Shown: positions 49,561-58,832, numbered from the stretch's first letter. The stretch: 64,000 nt of DNA from JALOAT01 sp041687015 (GCA_041687015.1 JAWLCT010000001.1:62001-126000), one strand, 5' to 3'. A program made the numbers and translations. Notes: generated from the letters alone by a model not told the origin.

Positions 49561-50445
49561 TCAGAGCGCGTAATACGCGTGCTTGAGACGGGAGGACAGG
49601 GTGTGCGAACGGCGTACCCGTTCGTAGCCGAACAGTTCGAGCACATCGCCGGCGTATTCGTCGAACAGGATTTGGTCCGCCATGGACATTTGCCGACGCC
49701 AGGCGAACGCCTTCGAGGCGTCCGGCTTCGATACGGAACTGCGATGCCATTGCAGACTGGAGGATGGCAGTTCCGCCTCCGCATCCTTGTGATAATCCAA
49801 CATGGCCGGGTGGTATTTTTCGCCGAGGAAGCGGCAAATCCGTTTCAGCTGAGGCTCCGGGTCACAGATCAGATCTTCATAGCGCACTTCCAGATAACGC
49901 CGCTCGCCGAGGATCCGGCCCATCTTGCGCCCCAACAGCGCCTTGAACTTCCAGTCCCGTGCCACGCGGGGCAGCTGCTTCGTCCCCCACGAAAGCCCTT
50001 TGTTGGAAAGCGCCACATCGCGCCCGTCACGCACGATGTGAATGAACTGGGCTGTGGGAAAATGCAACGCGAGCACATCCATTTCCGTCACATACCCCGG
50101 GGTCTTGATCCCCCAACGCAGCTTGCCCTTGCGTTTCATCCATTCGTAAAAGGCGGCACAAATAAGGTCGCCGAACCGGGTTATGGGATGCCGAAGTACG
50201 GCTTCAGGCTCCTTGACGATGTCGCCCTTCATTGTGAAGGGTTCCCTGGCAAGGGCCGCCAGCACGATCCGCTGATTGGCCTTGACGTGCAGCGGGCCCG
50301 TGGCCTCCGCCACCGGTAGGATCTTGAGAAAGTCCGATTCGAAAGGCACGGCCAACCGCGGGTGGTTATTCAGCATCAATCGGAGAACCGTGGTTCCCGA
50401 GCGTTGCACACCCACGACGAAAAAGGGCTTTTCTTGCACGGGCAT
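49561..50445 (-). CDS. Sulfotransferase family protein
   Basis: A 294-residue PAPS-dependent sulfotransferase. The phosphosulfate loop is FFVVGVQRSGTTVLRLMLNNHP at the N-terminus and the 3'-phosphate region is FIHIVRDGRDVALS with RYLEVRYEDLICDPE later. It has no signal and is expected to be cytoplasmic. Bacterial members sulfate glycans or lipids; the adjacent flippase suggests a surface polysaccharide, but that is inference. It ends close to the convergent flippase stop. Confidence 0.88.
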   Translation of the reverse strand: MPVQEKPFFVVGVQRSGTTVLRLMLNNHPRLAVPFESDFLKILPVAEATGPLHVKANQRIVLAALAREPFTMKGDIVKEPEAVLRHPITRFGDLICAAFYEWMKRKGKLRWGIKTPGYVTEMDVLALHFPTAQFIHIVRDGRDVALSNKGLSWGTKQLPRVARDWKFKALLGRKMGRILGERRYLEVRYEDLICDPEPQLKRICRFLGEKYHPAMLDYHKDAEAELPSSSLQWHRSSVSKPDASKAFAWRRQMSMADQILFDEYAGDVLELFGYERVRRSHTLSSRLKHAYYAL

Positions 50446-50590
50446 TCATCCCTGAGTTTCCCCATCGCAACCCTAGTCGGCGAATCCTGCATACGGTATC
50501 GCCCCGACGTCGCGATTCATCCACCTTGTTTCTTTTTCATGCCTGAATAATCGGGTGAGTATTTCGAAAGATTCGGCCAAACGCGCAGGC

Positions 50591-52378
50591 TTACGCCAAC
50601 AATGCGCGCGGATCGAAACCGAGCCGCAACCCACCCCAATGCTTGCCGTTGACGAACATGGGCATGGAGAGATCGTTGAGGATTTCCCCGGTATCGCGCA
50701 TGTACGTTTGCAGCAGGAACGGTGCGGTATTCCTGGCGCCGCGGCTACCGGTGGGGTCATCGAACAGGCGCTTGTCGCGGCTGGCGGCGATGTCCTCCTC
50801 CCGATTGCCGGTCAGTGGCCGTGAATATTTGCTGTTGTGGGTGGGACCGTAGCCGTTGACATCCACACAAAGGGAAAACGTTCCGCCTTTCACTTCACCG
50901 ACCAGCGCATCGATCAGCGGCTGGATGTGAGTGGCGAAAACATCGTCATAGGAGGTTTTGTATTTTTGCGGATAGGTGTCGGGGACGGCCCGGTAGTTGC
51001 GGTCGAAGACATTGATACCGCTGTCGGCCATGGCCTGGATTTTTGCCTCAATGATGTCCCGATAGCGCCGCACGGTGGTCAGGATGTCGTCGAAGTTACC
51101 ACTGCCAATCTTGAAACGGGACACCGTCTCCTGCACCTGTTCGGTGGAACGGCTGAGATCGTTGGCCGACGTTTGCGCCTCGTCCACACGAGCGCTGATG
51201 ATGTTGGCAAGCTTGTGGATGCGCGCCACGGTGTCATGGGTCTGTTCGTTGGTCGCAGACAGTTCCTCCATGGCGGCGGCGATCTGCATCAACTGGCTGC
51301 CGGTGTGTTCGAAATCCCCCACCATGCTGCGGAAATGAGACGACGAGCGGTTGATGACCTGTTGTGCCTGCACTGCCGCGCTGTTGATGTCGTCGGTTTC
51401 TTGAATGGTGTCCTCCACCAGGGAGGTCATGGTGTGGATGTTTCCCGTAATTTCTTCGGTGGCCTTCTTCACCCGCTCGGCAAGATGGCGAACTTCATCG
51501 GCAACCACGGCGAAGCCACGCCCCGCTTCGCCGGCGCGCGCGGCCTCGATGGCGGCGTTGAGTGCAAGTAGATTGGTCTGCTCCGAAACGTTTTTGATCA
51601 GCACCACGATGTCGCGGATGTTTTCCGAACTCTGGCTTAATTCACCGACGGTGGTACGGAAATCGGCCAGTTTGCCTCCGATGCCGTTGATGTTTTCCGC
51701 CACCTCGTTCAGCTCACGCAGCGACGATTGCGCCTTGTGCAGATTTTCGGTCGTGGACGCGGAAATGTGTTGCGTATTGGCCGACACGTCAGCGATGGCA
51801 CCGGTGGCCTCATTGCTGGCCGCGAAAACGACTTGCGCGAACTCGTCCTGATGTGCAGCTTCCCGTGACACCTCACGCACGTGGCGCTCCACTTTGACGG
51901 ACTCCACCGCGATGTTGACACTCATGCGTCGCACGTCATCGATGATCTGCCGCAATTTGGCCAGGAACGCGTTGTAGCCCTCGCACAAGTCGCGAATCTC
52001 GTCATGAGTGGTCAAGGGCAGGTCTCTGGAAAGGTCCCCGTCGCCCCGGGCAATTTCGTTGAAAAACGCAGCGATGTTCCGGATCGGCCGCACCACCAGA
52101 CGGCGCAGATACCAGACCACGAGAACGGAGAGTCCCACGGACACGGCGGCGAGTCCGAGCAGCATGGAGAACGTGCCGTCCATCAGCCCCTTCGCAGCGA
52201 CCGCCGCCGGTGCGGGAAGCGTTGCCAGGATCGTCTCCATGGCCTGATGTTCGCGGTAGACCAGCACGAGATAGACGACCTGTATACCGACGAGGATATA
52301 AATGCTGGCCAGCTTCCTGCCGAGGGTGTTCCAGAACGTCCGCTCCATCCAGGCGCCGAACGCGTGCAAAGCTGCCAT
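50591..52378 (-). CDS. Methyl-accepting chemotaxis protein with C-terminal sensor-like domain
   Basis: A 595-residue chemoreceptor. Two N-terminal helices (about residues 20-45 and 70-92) are joined by a short periplasmic loop of about 25 residues, then a HAMP domain (about 95-150) and a signalling helix region with the hairpin tip EQTNLLALNAAIEAARAGEAGRGFAVVADEVR. After about residue 450 there is an unusual C-terminal globular part ending TAPFLLQTYMRDTGEILNDLSMPMFVNGKHWGGLRLGFDP. With hardly any periplasmic domain, sensing is likely cytoplasmic. The ATG at 52378 (MAALHAF) has an AAGG site; 52405 is an alternative. Confidence 0.88.
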   Translation of the reverse strand: MAALHAFGAWMERTFWNTLGRKLASIYILVGIQVVYLVLVYREHQAMETILATLPAPAAVAAKGLMDGTFSMLLGLAAVSVGLSVLVVWYLRRLVVRPIRNIAAFFNEIARGDGDLSRDLPLTTHDEIRDLCEGYNAFLAKLRQIIDDVRRMSVNIAVESVKVERHVREVSREAAHQDEFAQVVFAASNEATGAIADVSANTQHISASTTENLHKAQSSLRELNEVAENINGIGGKLADFRTTVGELSQSSENIRDIVVLIKNVSEQTNLLALNAAIEAARAGEAGRGFAVVADEVRHLAERVKKATEEITGNIHTMTSLVEDTIQETDDINSAAVQAQQVINRSSSHFRSMVGDFEHTGSQLMQIAAAMEELSATNEQTHDTVARIHKLANIISARVDEAQTSANDLSRSTEQVQETVSRFKIGSGNFDDILTTVRRYRDIIEAKIQAMADSGINVFDRNYRAVPDTYPQKYKTSYDDVFATHIQPLIDALVGEVKGGTFSLCVDVNGYGPTHNSKYSRPLTGNREEDIAASRDKRLFDDPTGSRGARNTAPFLLQTYMRDTGEILNDLSMPMFVNGKHWGGLRLGFDPRALLA

Positions 52379-52643
52379 CTCTCTGTCCTTCTTTCCAGCT
52401 TTCATCTAACCACGGTTATCCCTCGACACGGGGCCGATGGGCATCAGACATCCTTTCCGAAGCCGCCCGCTGATCGGGGCATGGGAAGCGGCCGTCGTGC
52501 CGCCGGGGGAAATAACCGCATTCGAAAGATGGAAACTAACAAAACCAGAACGTCCCCGACCAGTCGGAAGAAAACCTATCCGCCAGGGCCCGGGACCATG
52601 GATCGCCCCTTCGGGCAGCCCGTGGGCTGGCCCCGGAAGGGGA

Positions 52644-52898
52644 TTAGCGAAAACGGGGATCGACGGCCGCTGCGGTGAATACCGTGGCAAGGAACACGTT
52701 GAACAAGGTGAGCACGTGGGTCGCGGTCGCCGCGAGCGGCAGACCATAGGCATCGGCGCTCAGGGAAATCCCCGCCAGCGCAGCGCCGGCGATGGCATTT
52801 CGGTAGGCGTACTGCGTGGCGCGCTCCCAGATCCAGGGCAGACGAAAGCTCAACCCGCTGTCGAAGGGCAGGTAATAGCCGACCAGTTTCCGAAACAA
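52644..52898 (-). CDS. Possible small membrane protein with TTG start
   Basis: An 84-residue product with two hydrophobic stretches (NAIAGAALAGISLSADAYGLPLAA and HVLTLFNVFLATVFTAAAVD). A GAGGAGG site lies a few bases before the TTG at 52898; the frame stays open to 53156 upstream, so a longer protein is possible. No family is recognised. The choice between a real small gene and chance is uncertain. It sits between the chemoreceptor and the ferritin-like gene. Confidence 0.4.
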   Translation of the reverse strand: MFRKLVGYYLPFDSGLSFRLPWIWERATQYAYRNAIAGAALAGISLSADAYGLPLAATATHVLTLFNVFLATVFTAAAVDPRFR

Positions 52899-53258
52899 AA
52901 CAACCTCCTCGGCGGGCAGGGCACGCCGCACTTCAACGCATTCGGGTGTCGCCACCGGGCAGACTCGCCCGTCGGCAGGAAGAACTGGCAGGATGAAATC
53001 CGAACAGCGCCCTTCCGGGCGCGCGATATTATCCCAGACGCGCGCTGCCGTCCAACCCAATCGGCCACCTTGGACGGGGCACGGACCCTCATGAACCCAC
53101 AGCACCTGCGCCGAAGCCGCGGCGGCGCGGTCTGGGGCTATCGCCGCCGAAGGCACGCGGCACGTCGGTCCACCCCTGCTTCAATCTTGCGAGATCTCGC
53201 CCCGGCTGTGCTGGCAGGCGGGTTATCGCGCGCTTTTCGGGTGCATTGAAAGACCCGT

Positions 53259-53897
53259 TCACGCCTGGCGCGCGGCAAGTTGCCAGCGTAAGGCCTCGAC
53301 CCGTCTGGGCACGGATTCGGCGTGCCCTTCCACTTCATGCAAGCGTCCTTCGAAAAGGCGGATGGGCTCGGCCTCGGCCTGCTTGAGCAGGCGCTCGAAA
53401 ATGGCATTGACTTCGCTTTTCTCGATCGCCACCACCTCCTCCAGCGCCTCTTCAAGGGAAAGCGTGTCAAGGCGCGCGTTCAAAGCACGCAGCCGCGCGA
53501 CGATGGTCCGAATCTGCGGATCGCGCACCTGTGGGAGGTATTTCAGCCGCGGGTGCACCACCACCAGAAACCGGCACAGTTGCATCAGCCGGCAATGCTC
53601 CCGCTCTTCCTCTTTGAGTTCTTCGAAAAGCGCCGCCGCCTCGCGTTGTGCCGAGAACCGCTCGGCCAGACGTCCGTAGAGGCGCGCTACGCGCAGCTCG
53701 ATCAGCGCCGCCAGTTTGTAGGCGCGACCAATGTGGCCCGGAAAGGCATAGCCGCGGCTTTCGTAGTAATCCACGGTGCGCTCCAACAGGGTCTTTCTGT
53801 TGCTTGCGAGGGTGCCGAGAAACACCCCAAAACCGAAGGAACGGATGATCTCGCGGGAATGCTTGAAGCAGTACTCGCGGCCGATGAGTCCAGCCAT
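53259..53897 (-). CDS. Ferritin-like/rubrerythrin-type helical protein
   Basis: A 212-residue helical protein with ferritin-like spacing of acidic residues: EELKEEEREHCRLM near the middle (ExxH motif) and LEEVVAIEKSEVNAIFERLLKQ near the end. The N-terminus is YCFKHSREIIRSFGFGVFLG. Some usual ligand positions cannot be assigned, so iron binding is not certain. The ATG at 53897 has GGAGGTGTGAC before it. It stands alone on its strand. Confidence 0.6.
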   Translation of the reverse strand: MAGLIGREYCFKHSREIIRSFGFGVFLGTLASNRKTLLERTVDYYESRGYAFPGHIGRAYKLAALIELRVARLYGRLAERFSAQREAAALFEELKEEEREHCRLMQLCRFLVVVHPRLKYLPQVRDPQIRTIVARLRALNARLDTLSLEEALEEVVAIEKSEVNAIFERLLKQAEAEPIRLFEGRLHEVEGHAESVPRRVEALRWQLAARQA

Positions 53898-54303
53898 GTC
53901 ACACCTCCGTGGGGCACCGGTGTTGGTCGGGTTCGGACTGGCATCATAGGCGGGTGACAAGCGGCTTCCCGGACGGAGGTCTCATAGGCGGCGACGCAGC
54001 GCTTGGTCTCGTGCAACCCTGGCGTTCTTCGCGCCCGGGCGATCTCATGTGTTTCCCACACAAAACAGTTAGTTAGATGCACATCATCGGTTAACCTGGC
54101 CGCGCCGGCGCGTGCGCGATGGTTTCAGTGCAGGGCAGCTGCGGGGCAACGTCCCTTTTCATCGGTCGCGTCATGCAGCCAAAACGGAGCAAACCGATAC
54201 CCGAAACCCCGCGCGGTGCCCGGCACCGGCAGCAAAAAACCATTCTCCCCGCTCTTCGCACGTTTTATAGTAGGCGTCTGGAAACGGGATCCAAAGACCG
54301 ATC
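53898..54303. other. Intergenic region upstream of the motAB-like pair
   Basis: A 406-base gap between divergent genes. I see no gene. A weak -10-like TATAGT at 54266-54271 lies 33 bases before the motA-like ATG, without a convincing -35. Confidence 0.35.
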
Positions 54304-55110
54304 ATGAACCCTTCCACACTGCTGGGCGGCATCAGCGGTATCGCCCTCCTGGGCAGCATCGTCGCCTTCACGTCCCAGGACCTGCATGTCTTCCTCAACC
54401 TGCCGGGTCTCGGCATCGTCCTGGGCGGCACCATCGCGGCCACGCTGCTCAGCTACCCGCTCCACGAAGTCGTGCGGGTATTTCGTAATTTTCTCATCGT
54501 CCTTCGCAACGAACGCTATCACTATCGCGAAGACATGCAGGAGATCGTCGACGTGGCCAAGCTGTGGTTTGGGGGCGATCTCGGGGCAGTCCAGGAACGC
54601 CTGGAGAAGGCTCGTAATCCGTATCTCCGCACCGGCGTACAACTGGTCATCGACGACACGCCGCTGGAAGACATCAGCGATCTGCTACAGTGGCGCGTGG
54701 CGCGCATGCGCGCCAAGGAGCAGGCCGAAGCGCAGGTGTTCCGTACCATGGCCACCTATGCGCCGGCATTCGGCATGCTCGGTACGCTCATCGGCATGAT
54801 CAACATGTTGTTTGCCACCGAGACCAGCGACTTCGCCCTGATCGCCACCAACCTCGGTGTGGCCCTGATCACCACGTTTTACGGGATCATTCTCGCCAAC
54901 CTGCTGTTCCGCCCCATCGCCATCAAACTGGAGCGGCGCACCGAGGAGCGGGTGATGCTCATGAACATGGTGCTCGAGGGTGTCACCCTCATGCGCAAGG
55001 GCCGCTCGCCTGCCTACATCCGCGAGACGCTGAATTCGTTCATGGAACACCATGGAGACGAAATCCGCCAGGAGGTGCGCAGTGGAAAAGCCCGACCGCG
55101 ACGTACCTGA
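54304..55110 (+). CDS. MotA/PomA-family proton or sodium channel protein
   Basis: A 268-residue protein of the MotA/TolQ/ExbB family, closest in layout to PomA. It has helices near residues 5-25 and 34-50, a cytoplasmic section (about 55-150), and the pore helices APAFGMLGTLIGMINMLFA and LIATNLGVALITTFYGIILANLLFRPIAIKL. It works with the downstream MotB-like protein to use ion flow. No flagellar structural gene is near, so the pair could power another machine; the length and MotB partner nevertheless fit the flagellar stator. Confidence 0.85.
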   Translation: MNPSTLLGGISGIALLGSIVAFTSQDLHVFLNLPGLGIVLGGTIAATLLSYPLHEVVRVFRNFLIVLRNERYHYREDMQEIVDVAKLWFGGDLGAVQERLEKARNPYLRTGVQLVIDDTPLEDISDLLQWRVARMRAKEQAEAQVFRTMATYAPAFGMLGTLIGMINMLFATETSDFALIATNLGVALITTFYGIILANLLFRPIAIKLERRTEERVMLMNMVLEGVTLMRKGRSPAYIRETLNSFMEHHGDEIRQEVRSGKARPRRT

Positions 55111-55930
55111 TCCTTCCCGCGCATCGCTGTTGAGCCACAATGAAAGGGAGGCGCTGCGCGCCGAACTGGCGTCGGCGCCGCATTATCCTGCGCCCTGGAG
55201 TACCTCGATTTCCGATGCCAACGGTGACAGCCGGCGTGACGACGAACATGCCTGGATTCTCACCTACCTGGACATGCTCACCCTGGTGTTGGTGCTGTTC
55301 ATCGTGCTGCTGGCCTATACCCGTCCCGGCGAAGAAGAGGCACTGAGTTGGACCGAAGGCTCGATCATCGAGCTGGTCAATTATCAGAACCCTTCCATCG
55401 AGCCGCCCTTGACCGAAGAGCCGCCCTCTACACGGCGCGGTAATTCCGCGGTGACGTTGCCCATCCCGGAGCTCCCCCCTGCCTTGGAAAAGGCGATGGA
55501 GAATGAAAAGGTCCTCGAGGGCGTGGAGGTACACAGCCTGCCGGGACGCGTGGAACTGCGGATTCGCGATGGTGTGTTGTTCGACACCGGCGAGGCCTAT
55601 CTGCTTGGACAAGGCCGCCGCCTCATGAACCGCCTCGCACCCTTGCTGGCACAGACGCCCGGCCGCATCGCCGTGGAGGGACATACGGACAACGTGCCCA
55701 TCGCCAATGAAGAGTTCCCTTCCAACTGGGAACTCTCGGCCGCCCGCGCCAGTGTGGTGGTGCGTTTTCTCATCGAGCATGGCCTGGATCCCGCCCGCAT
55801 GCAGGCCGTCGGCCTCGCCGACACCCAGCCCCTTGCCGGTAACGATACACCGGAAGGCCGGGCGGCAAACCGCCGCGTATCGTTGGTGATACGCAGTGCG
55901 CCCGACGCGCAGGCACAGACGCAGGAATAA
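55082..55930 (+). CDS. MotB/OmpA-family stator-type protein
   Basis: A 282-residue protein. One helix (about residues 57-78) holds Asp64 in LTYLDMLTLVLVLFIVLL, the ion-binding position of MotB. The C-terminal OmpA domain (about 165-275) has GVLFDTGEAYLLGQGRRLM and VEGHTDNVPIANEEFPSNWELSAARASVVVRFL, which binds peptidoglycan. The GTG at 55082 is preferred: GGAGG lies 7 bases before it, and it overlaps the motA-like gene by 29 bases. The N-terminal 50 residues before the helix are longer than usual. Confidence 0.87.
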   Translation: MEKPDRDVPDPSRASLLSHNEREALRAELASAPHYPAPWSTSISDANGDSRRDDEHAWILTYLDMLTLVLVLFIVLLAYTRPGEEEALSWTEGSIIELVNYQNPSIEPPLTEEPPSTRRGNSAVTLPIPELPPALEKAMENEKVLEGVEVHSLPGRVELRIRDGVLFDTGEAYLLGQGRRLMNRLAPLLAQTPGRIAVEGHTDNVPIANEEFPSNWELSAARASVVVRFLIEHGLDPARMQAVGLADTQPLAGNDTPEGRAANRRVSLVIRSAPDAQAQTQE

Positions 55931-56108
55931 GGCACCTGTCCCCCGCATCGAGATGCCGCCCCAAGGATTCTTCGCCCTACCTAACGGATCCCTTCGCATC
56001 CGCCGCAGTACCGTGCACGGAAATCATCCACTTCATTGATATCGGTAGCGCCACATCCTGCTTAGCTTTCGCATGAAAGCCCGATTCCACTGCACAGGAG
56101 GACGCGAC

Positions 56109-56618
56109 ATGAAACTGAATCGATGGATAACACTGTTGTCATTCACGGGCGCGCTGGCGTCCGCCCCGTTGTTCGCGCAGGAAATCCCGTCGGGTCAAAC
56201 CGGGGGAATGAATGGGGGCACCCAGGCCCAGCAGGACGTCCCTTGGTCCGATCAGCAGGCCAGTCTCGATGCAGTGAAACAACTGCAGCAGTCGCTCAAC
56301 GACCGCGGCTACGACGCCGGCCCGGTGGATGGCCTGGTGGGCCCGAGGACGGAATCTGCGCTGCGTGAGTTTCAGCAGGCGCAGGGCCTGGACGCCAGTG
56401 GCGAGATCAACGCGGACACGCTCTCTGCGCTGGACATCGACTCCTCCGAATTCGCCGCTTTCGGCATCGAGGAAGAGTCCGTCGGTCAGGAGAGCCCGGG
56501 CGCCATGGACCAGGGTGGCATGTCCGGGCAGGAAAGCCCGGGGGCCATGGACCAGGGCGGTACGTCCGGGATGGACAGTGGGGGCGTCAGCGGCGACAGC
56601 AACGTTCCGACTCGTTAA
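56109..56618 (+). CDS. Secreted protein with one peptidoglycan-binding domain
   Basis: A 169-residue exported protein, related to the gene at 9126. The signal peptide ends near LFAQEI (residue 23), and one PG_binding_1 domain covers about 58-110 (LNDRGYDAGPVDGLVGPRTESALREFQQAQGL). The C-terminus is a low-complexity tail with two copies of GQESPGAMDQGG and further Gly-rich units. GGAGG precedes the ATG at 56109. A wall-associated role is likely; no enzyme domain is present. A clear terminator follows. Confidence 0.82.
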   Translation: MKLNRWITLLSFTGALASAPLFAQEIPSGQTGGMNGGTQAQQDVPWSDQQASLDAVKQLQQSLNDRGYDAGPVDGLVGPRTESALREFQQAQGLDASGEINADTLSALDIDSSEFAAFGIEEESVGQESPGAMDQGGMSGQESPGAMDQGGTSGMDSGGVSGDSNVPTR

Positions 56619-56634
56619 GCCTTGCAGCGAATGG

Positions 56635-56667
56635 ACGCGGACCGAGCTCAGGCCGGTCCGCGTTTTT
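56635..56667 (+). terminator. Intrinsic terminator of the peptidoglycan-binding gene
   Basis: ACGCGGACC and GGTCCGCGT pair around an 11-base loop and are followed by TTTTT. It starts 16 bases after the stop at 56618. Confidence 0.88.
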
Positions 56668-56758
56668 CATCCTCACCGAACGATACAGTTGCTCCCGACC
56701 ACGCCCCCGTAGATACCGTCTTACGCGTCGAGCCCTCGCGGCGATCTCGACGTTGAAC

Positions 56759-56817
56759 GGAGCGCCTCAGGCGCGAAGCGCAGGCGGTTGGAACCACCAC
56801 CGGTTATCGCCCAGAGG
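56759..56817. repeat. REP-like repeat unit A
   Basis: Begins with a small palindrome, GGAGCGCCTCAGGCGCGA, followed by GGTTGGAACCACCACCGG and TTATCGCCCAGAGG. The same order recurs in unit B. The GGAGCGGCCTCAGGCCGCGA type is dispersed in gammaproteobacterial genomes. No gene lies in the rest of the 56668-56953 interval. Confidence 0.6.
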
Positions 56818-56850
56818 ACTGGGCTCCTGCAACGCACCATTACCTCTGTA

Positions 56851-56911
56851 GGAGCGGCCTCAGGCCGCGATACCCAGACCGTTGGAACCACCGTCGGTTA
56901 TCGCCCAGAGG
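56851..56911. repeat. REP-like repeat unit B
   Basis: A second, direct copy of unit A with GGAGCGGCCTCAGGCCGCGA, then CGTTGGAACCACCGTCGG and TTATCGCCCAGAGG. The last 30 or so bases are nearly identical between copies, while the palindrome and the part after it have diverged. Confidence 0.6.
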
Positions 56912-56953
56912 TGGGCAGCGCCGCTGTTTCGGCATAGGATTTTTTCGGTCCCA

Positions 56954-58705
56954 CTATTTCGTTGCGCCCGCCGCCGTAACGTCGCCTGAGTGAACGCATT
57001 GCCGAAGCTCGCCGCACCCGCGCTTGGCCACGCGTCGCTCCATGGCCGTGGGGAAACTCACGCCCTCCCCACGTGGGTCACTGGCCGCCTGCACCTGACC
57101 TGACCGTTTATCCCAAAACACCGCCTGCATGTTGCCCCAGGTCTGCTCCGATTCCTCCAGCTGGTGCCCGAGCCGGCGCAGCGCCAGCACCTCCGCGTCC
57201 GTGAAGGCAGCACGCTCGTGGAACACCTTGTCCGGTAAATACTGGTGATGAAACCGTGGGCGGCTGACCCAGGCATCGGGTGAGCGTCCTTCGGCAATCT
57301 CCAGAATACCCAAGAGCACCATGGTGATGATGCGGCTGCCGCCTGGCGTGCCCAGGATAGCCACCTGGCCGGGCGTGGTGACGAAGGTTGGGGACATGCT
57401 CGACAGCATGCGTTTGCCCCCGGCAATGGCGTTGGCGTCGCTGCCCACCAGACCGTAAGCATTGGGCACCCCGGGTTTGGCGGAGAAGTCGTCCATCTCA
57501 TCATTGAGCAGAACGCCTGTGCCCGCCGGCATGAAGCCGGAGCCGAAGGGGTAATTGATGCTCAGGGTCGCGGCGACATAGTTGCCCTCGCGATCCAGAA
57601 TGGAAAAGTGCGTTGTGTCCGTTCCTTCCGATTCGCCCGCCAAAACACTGTCCGAAGGTGTCGCCCGATCCATGCGGATACCCGCGCGCAGGCGTGCCGC
57701 ATGATCCGGATGAATCAGGCGGGCGGTCGGCACGGTAACCGCATCCGGATCACCCAGGTATTGCGCGCGATCACGATAGGCCCGGCGCATCGCCTCGATG
57801 ATCACATGGGAGCGTTGCGCTGGCGACGCGTCGGCACGATCGAAGCCGTCCAGGATGTTGAGCATGGTAACCAGCGCCACACCTCCCGACGACGGCGGCG
57901 GCGCCGAGGTCACGGTGAATCCCCGGTAGCTGCCGCGTACCGGTTCGCGCTCGACGACGCGGTAGTCGGCCAGATCCTCAAGCTGCCAGATCCCACCGGC
58001 CTTGCGCACTGCTTCGACCATGCGTCGCGCGACCTCGCCCTCATAGAAGTCCTTGGCGCCGTATTTCGCCAAGCCTTCCAACGTCCGGGCGAGATCGGGC
58101 TGGCGAATGACATCGCCGAGCGCCGGCACCTCACCATCGCGCAGGAAAACACCTGCTGCCGCCGGCGAGGCGCGCAGCGCCGCGAGACGAAATCCGGCCA
58201 GGCGCTGATACAGCGGTGTGACCGGGAAACCGTCACGGGCGTAGCGAATCGCCGGCGCCAATGTGTGCGCAAGCGGAAGACGCCCGTAGGTCTCGGCAAT
58301 GTGCACCAGTGCGGCTGGCTGACCGGGAATGGCAGCCGCCAGTGGACCGTCGATGGAAAGGCCCGGAATCACTTCGCCGTTTTCATCCAGGTACATGGTG
58401 GGCTGCGCCGCGCCCGGCGCGCGCTCCCGCCCGTCTACCATGGTTTCGAAGCCGTCGCGGGCACGGTGGATAAGCCAAAAGCCACCGCCACCCAATCCGG
58501 AGCTTTGTGGCTCCACCACGGCAAGCGCGGCGCTCACCGCCACCGCCGCATCGAAGGCGTTGCCACCCGCTGCGAGGATGTCCAATCCCGCCTCGGTAGC
58601 CAACGGATGTGCCGTGGCCACGGCCTCCACGGGCGGCCGCTCCGCACCGGGTACGTTCACGCAGAACAACAGCAGGGAAACGAATACAGTGATTGAACGT
58701 CGCAT
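56954..58705 (-). CDS. ggt: Gamma-glutamyltransferase (GGT)
   Basis: A 583-residue periplasmic gamma-glutamyltransferase precursor that cleaves glutathione or transfers its glutamyl group. A signal peptide covers about residues 1-21. The large subunit includes GGNAFDAAVAVSAALAVVEPQSSGLGGGGFWL, and VDGRERAP. The catalytic Thr364 begins the small subunit in TTHFSILD after autocleavage, and GSGFMPAGTGVLLNDEMDDFS and MSSMSPTF-like LSSMSPTF follow. It is intact. CydDC exports glutathione, so the two may cooperate in thiol turnover. Confidence 0.94.
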   Translation of the reverse strand: MRRSITVFVSLLLFCVNVPGAERPPVEAVATAHPLATEAGLDILAAGGNAFDAAVAVSAALAVVEPQSSGLGGGGFWLIHRARDGFETMVDGRERAPGAAQPTMYLDENGEVIPGLSIDGPLAAAIPGQPAALVHIAETYGRLPLAHTLAPAIRYARDGFPVTPLYQRLAGFRLAALRASPAAAGVFLRDGEVPALGDVIRQPDLARTLEGLAKYGAKDFYEGEVARRMVEAVRKAGGIWQLEDLADYRVVEREPVRGSYRGFTVTSAPPPSSGGVALVTMLNILDGFDRADASPAQRSHVIIEAMRRAYRDRAQYLGDPDAVTVPTARLIHPDHAARLRAGIRMDRATPSDSVLAGESEGTDTTHFSILDREGNYVAATLSINYPFGSGFMPAGTGVLLNDEMDDFSAKPGVPNAYGLVGSDANAIAGGKRMLSSMSPTFVTTPGQVAILGTPGGSRIITMVLLGILEIAEGRSPDAWVSRPRFHHQYLPDKVFHERAAFTDAEVLALRRLGHQLEESEQTWGNMQAVFWDKRSGQVQAASDPRGEGVSFPTAMERRVAKRGCGELRQCVHSGDVTAAGATK

Positions 58706-58768
58706 AACGGCAGACTCTGTGGTGCAACTGAACGCGATTATGACCGGTTAACATTCCCAAGACAGCAG

Positions 58769-58790
58769 AAAGGGGGCAAACGCCCCCTTT
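58769..58790 (-). terminator. Hairpin after the secreted coiled-coil gene
   Basis: AAAGGGGGC and GCCCCCTTT pair around a four-base loop. On the minus strand it comes 42 bases after the stop at 58833 and ends with TTT. It probably terminates that gene before the ggt promoter. Confidence 0.7.
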
Positions 58791-58832
58791 CTGTCCTTCG
58801 CCGTGCGGTCGTACAGACCGCTGGTCTTTGCG

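Noticed and set aside
52437..53249. 270-codon plus-strand frame between the chemoreceptor and ferritin-like genes
   Set aside because: Pro/Arg/Gly-rich product without domains or ribosome site; a minus-strand small membrane protein is slightly better supported.
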